A stretch of 64,000 nucleotides of DNA, taken from assembly GCA_020205615.1 (NCBI GenBank), contig CM035164.1:122446307-122510306 (forward strand). Direction: 5' to 3'. Every line of letters starts with the position of its first letter. Position 1 is the first letter of the stretch. The notes below the pieces were generated by a model. The model made no database searches. It had not been told where the DNA came from and was given only the letters and a program-made list of their open reading frames with translations. The translations under genes were made by a program, and so were the position numbers. Source of the DNA: Panax quinquefolius (lineage: Eukaryota; Streptophyta; Magnoliopsida; Apiales; Araliaceae). This document shows positions 21,988 through 35,335 of this stretch, one piece after another.

Positions 21988-24945
21988 TGTAAGACTCAAC
22001 TTTTTGAATAAAGATTAAATTTTTCTAGAAATATATTTTTAAATATTATGGGCGTGGATTTGATATAACGTTATAGTTGTTGTGGTAATATTTACAAATT
22101 TTGTAAAAGACGCAAAGTTGTTATATAATATTCGATTAATCGAGGAATATTTGTTTTAACGGGGAAATATTAAATGCAAATGGCAAGACAATCATTGGTG
22201 GACCCCCACAACGAAATTATCATTTGATTGAGAAAACGATAAAAATACTTTATGAAAATAACTACGGAAGTTTTACCGTTAAGCTGTTGAACTACCCTAG
22301 TAAAAAAATACATGAATACGCGTGGTTACATAATATTACACTTGTATTGATTATTGATACTTACGTGAGAAGTCACCGCTTTATACTCAATTATTCTTCT
22401 GATGAATTGTTGCATCATATCTCTTATATTATTGATTCGACTATCATATAAGATCATCTGCATAATATGTTATTTTATTAAATCAATAATTGAGACGTCC
22501 AAAGTTATTCATATTATTAAATCGCAATATTTACAATGTCTAGAAATTACAAAGAGAGGTTTGGTCACCAATTGCGCACTAATAAGGAGAAATCCTTATT
22601 AAAGCCCTATTCTTTTAACGACGCGGTTGATAAATATTGTGAGTTATAATATTAATGATGAATGTTATTAAAATTAAAGTTGTGTTCGGAGTTGAATTTG
22701 GAGACGCGGACGTGATATTTGAGTCTGAATGATGAAATTAGTAAAAATAGTCTATAAACACAAAATTTTCCGAATTCACTATTATTCAAAAAAGTCAACA
22801 GTTGACTTTTTTCGAGAAAATCAAACTTTGAAATTTCAAATTTTATATTTTTGATAAAAATGGTTTCATGTGTTGGAATTAATTGTGTTAATGAAAATCG
22901 ATAATTATTTCGATAATAATTGATGTCTGGAGGTTATATTGACCAATCGAATTATTTAACCCATAAATGAAAGCAATTGATTGCTATTATTTCACATGAT
23001 TATAATTATTTATTCACATGTGTATACTATTGTTTCACATTCTTGTTATTCTTATTAGGGGTTGAGTGCAAGATTGATAATACTTGCATTTACTAAGTTA
23101 AAAATTGAGGTATAGATGGAGAGTACTATACTTGTAATTCGTATTTTCACATGTCTGAAACTATTGATTCACATAATTTACTATTGAATCACATTATTTA
23201 CTATTAGAGGAGGTGGTGCAAGTTTGATAATACTTCCATGACTAAATTAAAAATAAAGGAAAAGTTGGAGGTATTGTCTTTGAAATTTTTCGAGCCCCAA
23301 AACGTGCGATTATCGAAACTATATTTTTCTATATATATGTTTCATTCTTCCTTTATTTCTCACCAATTTACAAAAGCTTTAGAAGCGATTATTATAGAGA
23401 GAAATTATAGAAAGAAGAAGAGAATCTGCTTCACCTCATATTCCAAAGATTCAGCTTTTTCTAAAGGTAGGGAGTATTATTTCTTTCTTATCCACAGAAG
23501 AAACTTCATTATTCTATTCTTTATTATTACATTGGAATAACTCAGTATCGCTGCTACCCTATACTTGGTGAAATTCTTCATTATTCCATTCTTTATCATT
23601 CTGTTGAACATCCTGTCTGCATCGTTCTACGCCGGACCGGTTCCTTCTTTATTATTCATTTGGAACATTCATGCTCATGCGTTCTACGCGGGACTGGTTC
23701 CGCTCTTTATTATTCTGTTGGAATATCTTTGTGCATGCGTTTCTGCGGGACTGATTCCGTCTTTATTATTACATTTGGAATATCCTCATGCGTGCGTTTT
23801 ACGTCGAACTTGATTCCGTTATTTATTATTTTGTTGGAATAACTTTTGCAAGTGCGATTACATCGCATGCTGGTGATTTCTTTTGTTATTTCATTCCTTA
23901 TTATACTTAGTTGGTTAAAGTTTTGACTTCTATACTCCATGAAATTAGTGGAATATCCTTGATATTTGCACTTCATCCAATATCTTTTCATGGAAATATT
24001 CTTACGAGCATTCTTGAATTTTACTCTACAAAAGCGATGTCGTGTTGACAATTTGGACGTTATTAGTTCTGGATAAAATAATTCTTGAACTTATTTTATT
24101 GAATTCTTATATCATTGTCATCATCCTCGTGTTTATATTTTTTTTTGAAAGTCATCTCGTGGCCTATAGTGCATAGATGGACTTGGTATGATTATGACTG
24201 AGGATTATTCGGTGTAATCATGGCCGTAATGTTACAAATGATGTGGTAAAAGTCCTCATTGGCTCGTAGTGCATTGATGGACAGATTGTTGGCATGATCA
24301 AGACCATTATTGAATATACAAATATTCTTGGCCCGTAGTTAAGCTGGATAATTGTGGTGCGTGATACTTTAAGAATATCCTTGGCCGTAGTGCGGGGGGT
24401 GATTCGATGATGTAGATTATTTATTAAAATTGAGTCCCGTGATAAAAGTGATGAAAAACCTTTTAAATCATAAAAGATAGTAGATTTTATTCTCTACTTG
24501 ACTCTTTTAATGGATTGCTTGTTCCGTTGCAATTAAACTTGATGTTTGTTATATTGTATCAGTTTAACACTGTTGAAGGCTAACGATAATATATTACTGC
24601 ATTATCTTAGTCATAATATTTCTCTTTGGGCTAGTTGAGCTCACCTTTTACTTTCATTGTTCTCTTGAAATGAGAACGTAGCAGGACTAAATGCGGGAAC
24701 TGGAGTGATGGGCGGATGATAACATTAGTAATCCTCACTATTCTGTGAAATAGTGTGATAATAATTGTAATGAGAACTCCTTTTGAGTTGTATAATCTCT
24801 AGTAGACAATATTTGTATTCAAACTCACAACTTATGTTTTTTCGTATTGTACACTACAGTTGTATAATTAAGTTGTATTTGTATTGTGTACCATGTATTT
24901 GATGACTTAGAATAGGTGATGTATGCCTATTTTGGGGGCGTCACA
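21988..24945 (+). mobile_element. 5' LTR of a plus-strand chromovirus (Tekay/Del-like)
   Basis: The LTR starts TGTAAGACTCAAC and ends GGGGGCGTCACA, directly before a primer-binding site. Near 23570-23850 it holds four units of a roughly 58-bp minisatellite (GGAATATCC, CATGCGTTTTACGCGGGACTGGTTCC, TTTATTATTC). A second, looser repeat at 24150-24400 is built on GGCCCGTAGTGCATAGATG. At 22788-22812 is a perfect 12-bp inverted repeat of GTTGAC. The open frames inside (for example 23565-23813) are repeat artefacts. Confidence 0.85.
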
Positions 24946-24946
24946 C

Positions 24947-24959
24947 TTGGTATCAAAGC
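24947..24959 (+). other. Primer-binding site, initiator tRNA-Met type
   Basis: TTGGTATCAAAGC one base after the LTR end is one mismatch from TTGGTATCAGAGC, the complement of the initiator tRNA-Met 3' end used by most plant chromoviruses. Confidence 0.85.
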
Positions 24960-25132
24960 TTAGGGATATGATCCCTGGCTAAGATGTGAGACTAGAACTA
25001 GGAGGGGAGAGACGGGGAATTCCTTCGCTACTATGACCTACTTAAGTTTATTTGGTATTTAATTGGTCAGTCAGAGTGTAGGGATAATATGTTTCATGTC
25101 AATTAACCCTTGTTTTGTGGCAGTATTTGAAA

Positions 25133-28100
25133 ATGTCATCCGAGAATGTTGAGAACATCATGGGAGCACGGAGAGGCCGCCGAGTCTCCATAGATTAATA
25201 ACCAGGGACAATGTGCATCGTGAAGGCAACAATCCTCATGCAAATAACAACACCGACCAAATGATGAACGATGGAATGTTCCGAGGCTTTATCACAATTC
25301 ATGCGAACATCGGTGAGCGGCTCCACATCCAAAATGCAGGTGAAAACACTGGCAACTCTCGGGACGGTCCACCGCCAATAGTTCAAAGAGTGGGACCACC
25401 TGCGCGCCCCCAAAATTAGGTATATCGTCACCCATCTTGGGTCGCCACTTACATGGTACAGAATTTAAATACAACTTACTAATATAACTGTCGTATACAA
25501 TACGACATAAACTGTGAGTTTGAATACAAATATTGTCTACTAGATATTATACAAACTTAAAAGGAGTCCTCATTACAATTATTATCACACTATTTCACGA
25601 AATAGTGAGGACTACTAATGCTATCCTCCGGACCATTACTCCATTCCCCAGACTCGTCCCAAATTATATTCTCATTTCACGAAGAAACGGTGAAAGAAAG
25701 GGTGAGCTCAACTAGCCAAGAAGAAATATTATAACTAAGATAATGCGAATAAATTATCAATAGTCTTCAACAATGTTAAACCGATAAAATACAATAGACA
25801 ACCAGTTTAAGCTGCGTGAATATATGCAATCCATTAAAAGAGTCAAGAGAGAATAAAGTCTACTATCTTTTAGGTTTTAAAAGGTTTTCATCAATTTTTA
25901 TCACGAGACTCAACTTTAATAAATAAACCACCACATCTAATCATCCATGTACCACCGCGGTCAAGGATTTTCATCAAATTATCAATGGTCATGACTATAC
26001 CGAATCACCCCGGTCATAATCATACCAAAAACTATCCATCATCGCATTACACAGACGAGGACTTTTGTCACATCATTTATATCAAGCCATGATTATACCG
26101 AATGATCCTCATGTCATAATCATACTAAGTTCATCTATGCGCACGTAAGCCAAAGATAACATAATATAACATGAGGATGATGACAATGACATAATAATTC
26201 AATAAAACAAGTTCAAAAATTATTTTATCCGAGAATTATTAACGTCCAAATTGTCAACAAGATCTTTGCTTTGTAGAGTAAAATTCAAGAATGATCGGAA
26301 GAATATTTCCATGAAAAGATACTTTGGATGAAACGCAAATATCAAGGTTATTCTACTAATTTCATGGAGTATAAAGTCAAAGTTTTAACTAACCGGGTAT
26401 AATAAAGAATGGAATAACAAAAGAAATCACCATGCATGCGGATTGCCATGTAGGCGAGTTATTCCAATGTAATAATAATAATCGGAACCGTGTCGTGAAA
26501 TTCACACCGACAGGATGATCAACGAGAATAATAAATCTTTGAATAATAAACAATGGAACCAGGTCCTGTAAAACACACGAGCGTGATATTCCAACGTAAT
26601 AATAAATGCGGAATAATAAACAATGGATCCGTGTTCGATGTAAAACACACGCATGACGGGATATTCAAATGAATAATAAAAAATGGAATAATAGAAGAAG
26701 ATCACCAAGTATAGGGGATTCCGCGTATACAGGTTATTCCAACAGAATAAATAAGAATGGAATAATATAAGGATTTCACCAAGTATAGGGTATGCCGCAT
26801 ATACAGGTTATGTATAGGGTATACCACTTTTACAGGTTATTCCAACAGAATAATAATGAATGGAATAACAGAAGTTCTCTTCATGAATAAGAAAGAATAA
26901 CACCCCTTACGGGTACAACAAATAATACCCCTTACCGTAAAAGACACTGGATATCAAAGTAGTGAAGTACCAGAATACTCTTCTTCTTTCTCTCTATAGA
27001 TTTTCTCTCTATAGCTTCTCTCTATAATTTCTCTCTCTAGAGTTTCAGTGAATTCGTAAGAAAATAATGAAGGAATGAGCTTCTATTTATAGGAAAATAG
27101 AATGCATAGTAATTAATCCATGAACGGTCCAGATTGATTTACTTTAATCGACTATCCATATTTAAAGCAAAATCTTTTAAATAAAATATAATATATTCTA
27201 TTTATATAAAAACATTTTACTTACTATGCAAACACTATGCAACACTACGCAAAACACTATGCAACTTATCGTAATAAAATATAATATATTCTATTTATAA
27301 AATAACTTTAATAAAGTATTACATTTTATATAAAAGATGTTTCGCTTTTATTACGAATAAAACAAAACGTCATTATCGCTTATAATAATTCATATTATTA
27401 ATCGAATGATAATGGAATCAAACCGAGTGACTTCTCACATAAGCATCGATAATCAATACTGGTAATCTTTCTTAACTACACGACATATTCGTACTTTTAC
27501 TACCGAGTAGTTCAACAAAGATCAACGGTAAAACTTCCGCCGTTATTTCAATAAAATATTTTTGTCGTTTTCTCGATCCGATAATTACATTATGGGGTCC
27601 ACCAATGATTGAGTAGTTATACGAATATTCTCTCGCTAAACCGAATATATTCCCGACCAATCGAATATAATATAACCACTTGCATACTTTGCAAAATTTA
27701 TAAATACTACCCACAACTATAATATTATCTCAAATTCACACCATAATATTAAAAAAAAATTCGACAAAATTTAAATCTTTATTGATAAAATCTGGGGTCT
27801 CACATCACCGGAGTTTATTGGAGAGCCAAAATCACTTAAGGCGGAAGCATGGATAAAATAGATAACCAAGATATTTGATTTCTTGGGATGCTCCGAGAAC
27901 AAAGGTTCCCTTCGCCACCTTTATGTTGCGCGTGAAAGCAGACATTCTTGGTGGGAATCAGTAAAAGCGTACCAGTCGACGACTCAAGATGTCTTGAGAG
28001 AAGTTCCAAGAGCTGTTCAAAGACAAGTACTTTCCGAAAAGTATTAAATCACGTGAAGGAGGTGGAGTTTATCAAGTTGGAACAAAACAATATGACCGTG

Positions 28101-29888
28101 TCGCAATACGAGGCTAAATTTGCGGTTATCCCGGTTTGCATCCCATTTGGTTGATAATGAGGAACGAATGACCCGAATGTTTTAAGAGGTTTGAAACCGA
28201 GATACGATAATATCTTATTTCTCATAAACCGTGTTTGTATTCGATGTTGTAAATAGGGCTCGGGTTGTTTGGAGCACGATAACGAGTTAACGCAACCAAG
28301 AGAAAGCGGTATTTACAGAATGAAAATACCGATGGTAATACCATCGTGAGCGGTGACAACAAACGTGGAGGAATCAACATGCGAAAATGGTAACCACTTT
28401 GTGGTAATCATAGCCAAGAGAATAAAATGGACATTTCAAGAAAAGGAGATTCAATGAATGATGGAAAGACATCAAGACCAAGACCCGTTGTTAAGGAAGG
28501 AGAACGACCACTATCATATTCTTCAAATGCGAGAGGGAGGACACATCACCAAACGCATCGATTCCGTCCCAAGCGTGTTATAATTGTGGAAGAGAAGGTC
28601 ACTTAGCTCGATTTTATCGTTCACCAAAGATGATTCACTAGGGATGGAGGCACCAAAAGTCCCGAGAAAAGTCAAAGCCGGTAGTCTGAGGAGGCGTTTG
28701 TTGTGACCTCCCGAAAGCAAGGAACTCGAACGAGGTTATCACGGTAAGCTTATCATAAACTCTAGTGAAGTCTATACCTTATTTGATACCCCATTCTACC
28801 CATTCTTTTATTTCTCCTACTTTTCAACGTTTAAATTTGACTCAAAGAAATTAGACTTTGACTTATCATTGAAACTCCATTAGGAGAAACCTTCATTACA
28901 TCCAATTGTTTATAAGTCTTGTTTGATTCAAATCGGTAACCGCACGTTACTGTCGATCTTATCTCCTTAAAAATACTTGCATTTGACGTGATTCTAGGAT
29001 TGATTGGTTAACTACTCATCATGCTAAAATTGATTATTTTCGTAAGGTTGTTAGCTTTCATATTCCTAATAAACCTATTATCAAATTCAAACGACCAAAC
29101 CATTAAAATCAATCACGGTCATCTCAAGCCATAAAGCTATTCGTTTATTAAAAAGCGGATGCCAAGCTTTCTTAGCTCATGTTATTTAATTTAAACAAAA
29201 ATACGCCGATTTGAAGGATATTTCTATTATTAATAAATTTCACGACGTATTCCACGAAGAACTTCCCGCTTACCCCCGTGAGGCGTGAAGTTGAATTTTG
29301 TATCGACCTTGAACCCGGTACAAACCCATTTCAAAGCCCCATATCGAATGGCTCTATTGAACTTGAGAGTTAAAGACCCAATTCTGCGGAAATTGTTAGT
29401 CATTGGTTTCATTCGTCTAATCGTCTCCTCGGGGTGCTTCGTTACATTCGTGAAGAAGAAAGATGGGAGTATCGCGACTTTGTATTGATTATCGGAAGTT
29501 GAATCATGTCACCATCAAAATAAAAATACCCATTGCCACGTATTGATGACTGTTTGATCGGTTTATAAGGAGCATAATTTTTTCAAAGATCGATCTTAGC
29601 TCGGATATCATCACCGAAGGTTAAAAGCGAGGATATTCCAAAGATCGCCTTGAACTCGATGACGGGCATTTTGAATTCTTAGTCGTGTCTTTTGGATTGA
29701 CTAATTCTCCTGCCGCCTTCATGGATATGATGAACCGAGTATTCAAGAAATATTTGGATCACTTTGTGGTCGTCTTTATTGATGACGATTTATTTATTCC
29801 AAAAGCCGTGAAGATCGGGAGAGCAACACTTGAGGTCGATACTCCAAAAGCTTCGTGAATATAAGCTTTATGCCAAGTTAAAGAAATG
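25133..29888 (+). pseudogene. Decayed gag-protease-RT of a plus-strand chromovirus, split by a solo LTR
   Basis: Gag begins near ATG 25133, is cut at 25400 by a solo LTR, and resumes at 27805. The resumed part has the conserved gag segments KAEAWIK, ITKIFDFLG and, after frameshifts, VEFIKLEQNNMTVSQYEAKF (around 28060-28115). A CCHC zinc knuckle (CYNCGREGHLAR) at 28576-28617 has its last cysteine changed to phenylalanine. Protease-like sequence spans about 28740-29080. RT spans about 29200-29880, with VEFCIDL-like and FVKKKDG-like motifs and a catalytic FIDDD near 29775. Stops and frameshifts are frequent and no domain is intact. At about 29888 the sequence switches to an opposite-strand gag fragment, so RNase H and integrase are missing. 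Confidence 0.8.
25401..27804 (-). mobile_element. Solo chromovirus LTR inside gag
   Basis: 2404 bp, TG...CA. Seen on the plus strand it starts TGCGCGCCCCCAAAATTAGG and ends GGGGTCTCACA. The gag frame of the host element continues across it. Flanking 5-mers are CCACC and TCACC (4 of 5 identical), consistent with a slightly decayed target-site duplication. It holds the LTR minisatellite at about 26480-26680, and there is no internal sequence on either side. Confidence 0.85.
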
Positions 29889-30130
29889 CGTGCATCCCAA
29901 GACATCGAATATCTTGGTAATTTGTTTAATCCACGTCTCTGCCTTGATCGGATCTGGCTTTCCAATAAATTCTGGTGGTCCCAACTCTTTGAATCGCTTG
30001 GTATGATAAACCGTGAATTGCTATCATTTCCTCATGTATTTTGAACACGAGTCTCCCTCGTCTGATTTTGCATGAACTGCTAAAAGCTTCTAAACATCCC
30101 ATCGTTCATCATCTGCTCAGTGGTGTTGTT
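29889..30130 (-). pseudogene. Gag fragment of another chromovirus, opposite strand
   Basis: Read on the minus strand, 30120 down to 29889 gives gag sequence equivalent to that at 25240-27880 of the plus-strand element (PPEFIGKPDPIKAETWIKQI-like, then ITKIFDVLGC-like, with stops). It abuts RT on one side and an LTR start on the other, so two rearrangement breakpoints lie here. Confidence 0.7.
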
Positions 30131-33100
30131 TGTAAGACCCCAACTTATTATAAATAAAATCGAATTTCCTCTAACTATTATTGTGAATAATAAGGTATTA
30201 ATTTGATATAATTCTCTAGTTATGGGTGAAATGTGTAAATTTTGCAAAATATGCAAGTGGTTATAAAATAATCATTGTTGTCGGGGAATATTCATTTGGT
30301 CGTGGAATATTCTTGTTGTTTGGGAATATTAAATGCATTGACAAAGCGATCATTTATGGGCCCCATAATGAATAATTTTCGGATTAAGAAAAGCGACAAG
30401 TTTGAGTTTTATAAATAATGGCGTAGTTATTCACAATTAACAATTTGTTGGAATACCCGATGGTTAAAATACGATGTCTGGCGTGGATGCGATATTGATG
30501 AATTATTGATCCTTATGTAAGAAGGCCTACTCGATAATTATTACAGTGAATTCTTGCTTAATATTTTATTTTATTGATTCAATAATTATTGCGTTGATAT
30601 TTTATATTATTGTTGTTTCATAATTGTCACATCGCATATTTTCCCATTATTAGATCAATAATTCATATTATTTGAATAATATTATTAGATAACATTATTG
30701 GCAATGTCTAGAAAGTTCTGTCAATAAGAGGTTTTGTAAGACCCCAACTTTTATGAATAAAGAATAATTTTCTCGAATTATATTTTTGAATATAATGGTA
30801 TTGATTTGATATAATGTTATAGTTGTGGGTAATATTTATAAATTTTGCAAAGTACGCAAGTTGTTATATAATATTCGATTGGTCGGGGAATATTCGTTTT
30901 AACAGGGAATATTCGTAAAACGGAACAATCATTGGTGGACCCCACAACGGAATTATTGTCGGATTGAGAAAACGACAAAAATACTTTATGATAATAACGG
31001 CGGATGTGTTACCGTTAAAACTGTTGAACTACCCTTTAGTAAAAAATACGATGTCGCGTAGTTACACAAAAGAGCACACTATTGATTATTGATGCTTACG
31101 TGAGAACTCACTCGGTTATACTCAATTATTACTACGATGAATTGTTGCATCATATTTCTCGTATTATCGATTCAATTATTGTTACGAAGATCATCCGCAT
31201 TATATAATATATTATTAAATCAATAATTGAGACAAAGCGAAAGTTATTCATATTATTATTTGCAATATTAATGATGTCTAAAAGTTACATAAATGAGAGG
31301 TTTGGTCACCTAATTGCTACCATAAGGAAAAATCCTTATCTGAAAGCCCCTCTTTCACGGACGCGACACGGTTGTTAAATATTGTGAATTATAGTATTAA
31401 TGATGAATAAGTTCGTGTTGATTAAAGATGAATTTTATAGTTCCATTGTGTTGGACTTATTTGTGTTAGTATAATTGATGTCTGGAGGATATATTGTTCA
31501 ATTGGGTATTCGGGACATTTTTCGTGTCGGAGTACTATTCATGAGTTACTATTCATGAGTTACTATTCACGAGTTACTATTCACTCGGTTACTATTCACT
31601 CTAGTATTGTGCATTCGGTATTTGGGTACAATATTATTCCATGAGGAGATGTGCTAATTTTTCGAATAGTTGGTTGAAGATATAATAAGTAAGTTAACAT
31701 GGATCACCGGTGGAGTTATAATAGTAAATCAATATGGATCATTTGGTTTAAAGTTTTAATAGTAATTCAAGAGTGGATGAGTTGTTTTAAGTTTTAATAG
31801 TAAACAAATCTGGATCGTCTGCTTAATAGCAAATTAATCTGGACCGTTCATGAATTAATTCTTATTCATTCCATTTTCCACAAAATAGAAGCTCATTCCT
31901 TCATTATTTCTTACGAATTCAATTTGAAACTCTAGAAAGAGAATTATAAGAGAACCTGAGAAAAGTATTCTCGCTACTTCCCTACTCTTATATTCGGTTT
32001 CTTTTACGGTAAGGGGTGTTATTTCTTTCTTTCGTCTTAATGAAGAGAACTTATGTTATTCCATTATTTATTATTCTGTTGGAATAACCTGTATACACGG
32101 GCTACCCTATACATAGTGACATTCTTCTAATATTCCGTTCTTTATTTATTCGCTTTAATATCCTCCATGCATCGCGTTTACTGTTGGACTGGTTCCATTA
32201 TTTATTATTCGCCGAATATCCTCATGCATGCGTTTCTGGCGGGACTGGTTCCATCCTTTATTATTACATTTGAATATCCACGTGCATGCGTTTCTGGCGG
32301 GACTTCGTTCCGTTATTTATTATTACATTGGAATAACTTTGCTGTCAGGCCTATCGCATGCATGGTGATTTCTTTTGTTATTCCATTCTTTATTATACTA
32401 GTTGGTTAAAACTTTGACTTATACCCATGAAATTAGTGGAATATCTTTGATATTTAAGCTTCATCCAATATCTTTTCATGGAAATATTCTTGAGCATTCT
32501 TGAATTTTACTCTACAAAGCGAAAGTATCATGTTGACAATTTGGACGTTATCAGTTCCTAGATAAATTAATTCTTGAACTTGTTTTATTGAATTTTTATA
32601 TCATTGTCATCATCCTCATGTTTATATTTTGTTAAAATTCATCTGTGGACTGTAGTGCATAGATGGACTTGGTATGATTATGACCAAGGATTATTCGGTG
32701 TAATCATGACCGTAATGTTACAAATGATGTGATAAAAGTCCTCATTGGCCCGTAGTGCATTGATGGACAGTTGTTGGCATGATCATGACCATTAATGAAT
32801 ACACAAATATTCTTGGCCCGTTGTGTATGGATAATTGTGGTCGTGATACTAAATAATATCCTTGGCCGTAGTGCAGGGGTGATTCGATGATGTGGATTAT
32901 TTATTAAAATTTGAGTCCCAAATGATAAAAGTGATGAAAAACCTTTTAAATCATAAAAGATAGTAGATTTCATTCTCTACTTGACTCTTTTAATGGATTG
33001 TTTGTTCCGCTACAGTTAAACTTGATATTTATTATATTTTATCAGTTTAACATTGTTGAAGGCTAACGATAAATTATTTTGCATTATCTTAGTCATAATA

Positions 33101-35335
33101 TTTTTCTTCTTCGGGCTAGTTGAACTCACCCTTTCTTTCACTATTCTCTCTTGAGAAATGAGAACGTAGCTAGGACTAGTCGGGGAACAGTGATGGTCCT
33201 AGATGGTGCATTAGTAGTCCTCACTATTCGTGAAATAGTGTGATAATAATTGTAATGAGGACTCCTTTTGAGTTTGTATAATCTCTAGTAGACAATATTT
33301 GTATTCAAACTCACAGCTTTATGTTTTGTCGTATTGTACCACGACAGTTATATTATTAAGTTGTATTTGAATTCTGTACCATATATCTGGCGACTCAAGA
33401 TGGGTGATGTATACCTAATTTTGGGGGCGTCACAGGTTTGGTCACCTAATTGCGCGCCAGTAAGGAGAAATTCTTATTGGAAAGCCCCCTCTTTCCTGAG
33501 GCAGCTACCGTTGTCATAAATGTGATTCTCAGTAATATTATTTGTGAATAATTAAATATTGATTCATATGATAAGAAAATATTTATTTTATGTGGATATA
33601 AATGTTGGATATATTTATTGTGGTTAAAAATGAAAGAGTTAATGTTGAGGTGTTTTATAAGTATTTTTGTCGGAATGAAGGTATTAAAAAATTAAACCAG
33701 TGTTTTTGAGATATATTGCGTGAGTTATAATTTTAATCCGACCGTTGGATCGTTGTAATTTTTGGATATGTTATACATATATAAGTTGAGTATATGTCCA
33801 CAAATTTTGAACCGTTAAAAATAAACGTATGATTTGTTATGAATTTTAAGAGGTGACTGGTTCAGAAATTGTTGAAGTATCCGAATTTAGCATTTTGGTA
33901 GAAAATTCTAGAATTGAGTGGGCCCCACTTGTGGTTGGTGAAGAAATGTGCTGAATTTTATTTCAAATGTGGTGGGTGGGAATAGTAGCAGGTAAAGCCA
34001 TCAGGTTACAGGTCAAGTCTGCTAACATTTTCCTACAAATAGAGGGCTAAGTTAGAATTGAAAATCACACCAGAAATATAAGCTTTCTCTCTCTAGATTA
34101 TTGAGTGTATTTTATGAGTATTTAGATACTTTGTGAGTTTCTATTCATCAGTGCAATTTTCCTTCAGCCTTATACCGATATTTCGATCAGAAGTACTGAT
34201 ATTTTGAGGTAAGGGGTGTTATATTCTTCTTAAAATGATATTTTCTTCAATATCATTATTCCAAAATGTTGGTATGAACTTTTTATCAAATTTGGAACTT
34301 TTTGTGTCGGGAGTTACTATTCACGATACTCTGCACTATTCACGAATCTGACCTTATTATTCACCTAAAATGAAATTTTCTTATTTTTTGTCCAAGATGT
34401 CTATTATGGTTACTATCTTTGATTGTATCCATGTTTTGATCTTTATTCTTGAATTTTGCTTCAAAATTGGTTATTATGAAGTATTATTGATCTTGGATAA
34501 ACCGTATGTCTGAATCTCTAATATTTGTTATTTTGTTTCATTGGATTCGTTCTTTTAAAATAATTTTCATCATCCTCAGTCCTAAATGATGATATTATTT
34601 GAATATTTTTGGCTGTAGTGCAAAGATGAATGATTAATCGATGAATATCTTTGGCACATGAAGCAAAGATGAATGATTACCTAATGAATATCTTTGGCCC
34701 GTAGTGCAAAGATGAACAGGTGTTAAGATGAACATGACCAACTGGTGATACAAATGAATATCTTTGGCCCGCAGTGCAAAGATGAATATTTGATTAAAGA
34801 TGTGTATTGATTGATGTTACAGGGATAAAATATTGATGATGGACTTTTAAATTCATAGAAGATAGTAGAATTCTTTCTCTATTTGACTCTTCTAATGGAT
34901 TGCTTATTCCACTGCAGTTGTTGATCTAAAATTTGATGTCTATTATATTTTATCAGATTTTTTCCTGTTGAAGACTAATGGTAATTTGTTGTATATTATC
35001 TTAGTCATAATATTTCTTACTGGGCTAGTAAAGCTCACCTTTTCTTTCACTGTTCTCTTCAGGAAATGAGAATATAGCTGGGACTAGTCGGGGAATGGAT
35101 TGACGGTCTAGATGGTTGCATTACTAGTCCTCACTATTCTGTGATATAGCATATCAATAATTGTAATGAGGACCCCTTTTGAGTTTTCATACTGTCTATT
35201 AGACAATAGTTGTATTCAAACTCACAGTATATGTGTTGTCGTATTTTGCACGACGATTGTATTACTGAAGTTGTATTTGTTTTTGTACCATGTATTTGGC
35301 GACTCAGAATGGGTTGGATGGAATGGACCTATTTA
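30131..35335 (+). mobile_element. Plus-oriented LTR of a related chromovirus family, interrupted by a solo LTR
   Basis: It starts TGTAAGACCCCAACTT at 30131, is interrupted at 30735-33434, and resumes with GGTTTGGTCACC. It runs through a repeat of CTTTGGCCCGTAGTGCAAAG at 34600-34800 to GGCGACTCAGAATGGG near 35310. The LTR stops about 25 bp short of its expected GGGGCGTCACA end, where it meets an inverted copy. Without the inserted LTR it is about 2.5 kb. Confidence 0.75.
30735..33434 (+). mobile_element. Solo chromovirus LTR with perfect 5-bp target-site duplication
   Basis: 2700 bp from TGTAAGACCCC to GGGGCGTCACA, flanked by GGTTT at 30730-30734 and GGTTT at 33435-33439. Direct joining of the flanks restores the interrupted LTR. 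It carries the LTR minisatellite at about 32100-32340 and no internal region. The intact duplication and ends indicate insertion followed by LTR-LTR recombination. Confidence 0.92.

Noticed and set aside
23565..24051. Open frames with repeated hydrophobic peptides inside the LTR
   Set aside because: They coincide with the 58-bp LTR minisatellite and recur in all LTR copies in either orientation.
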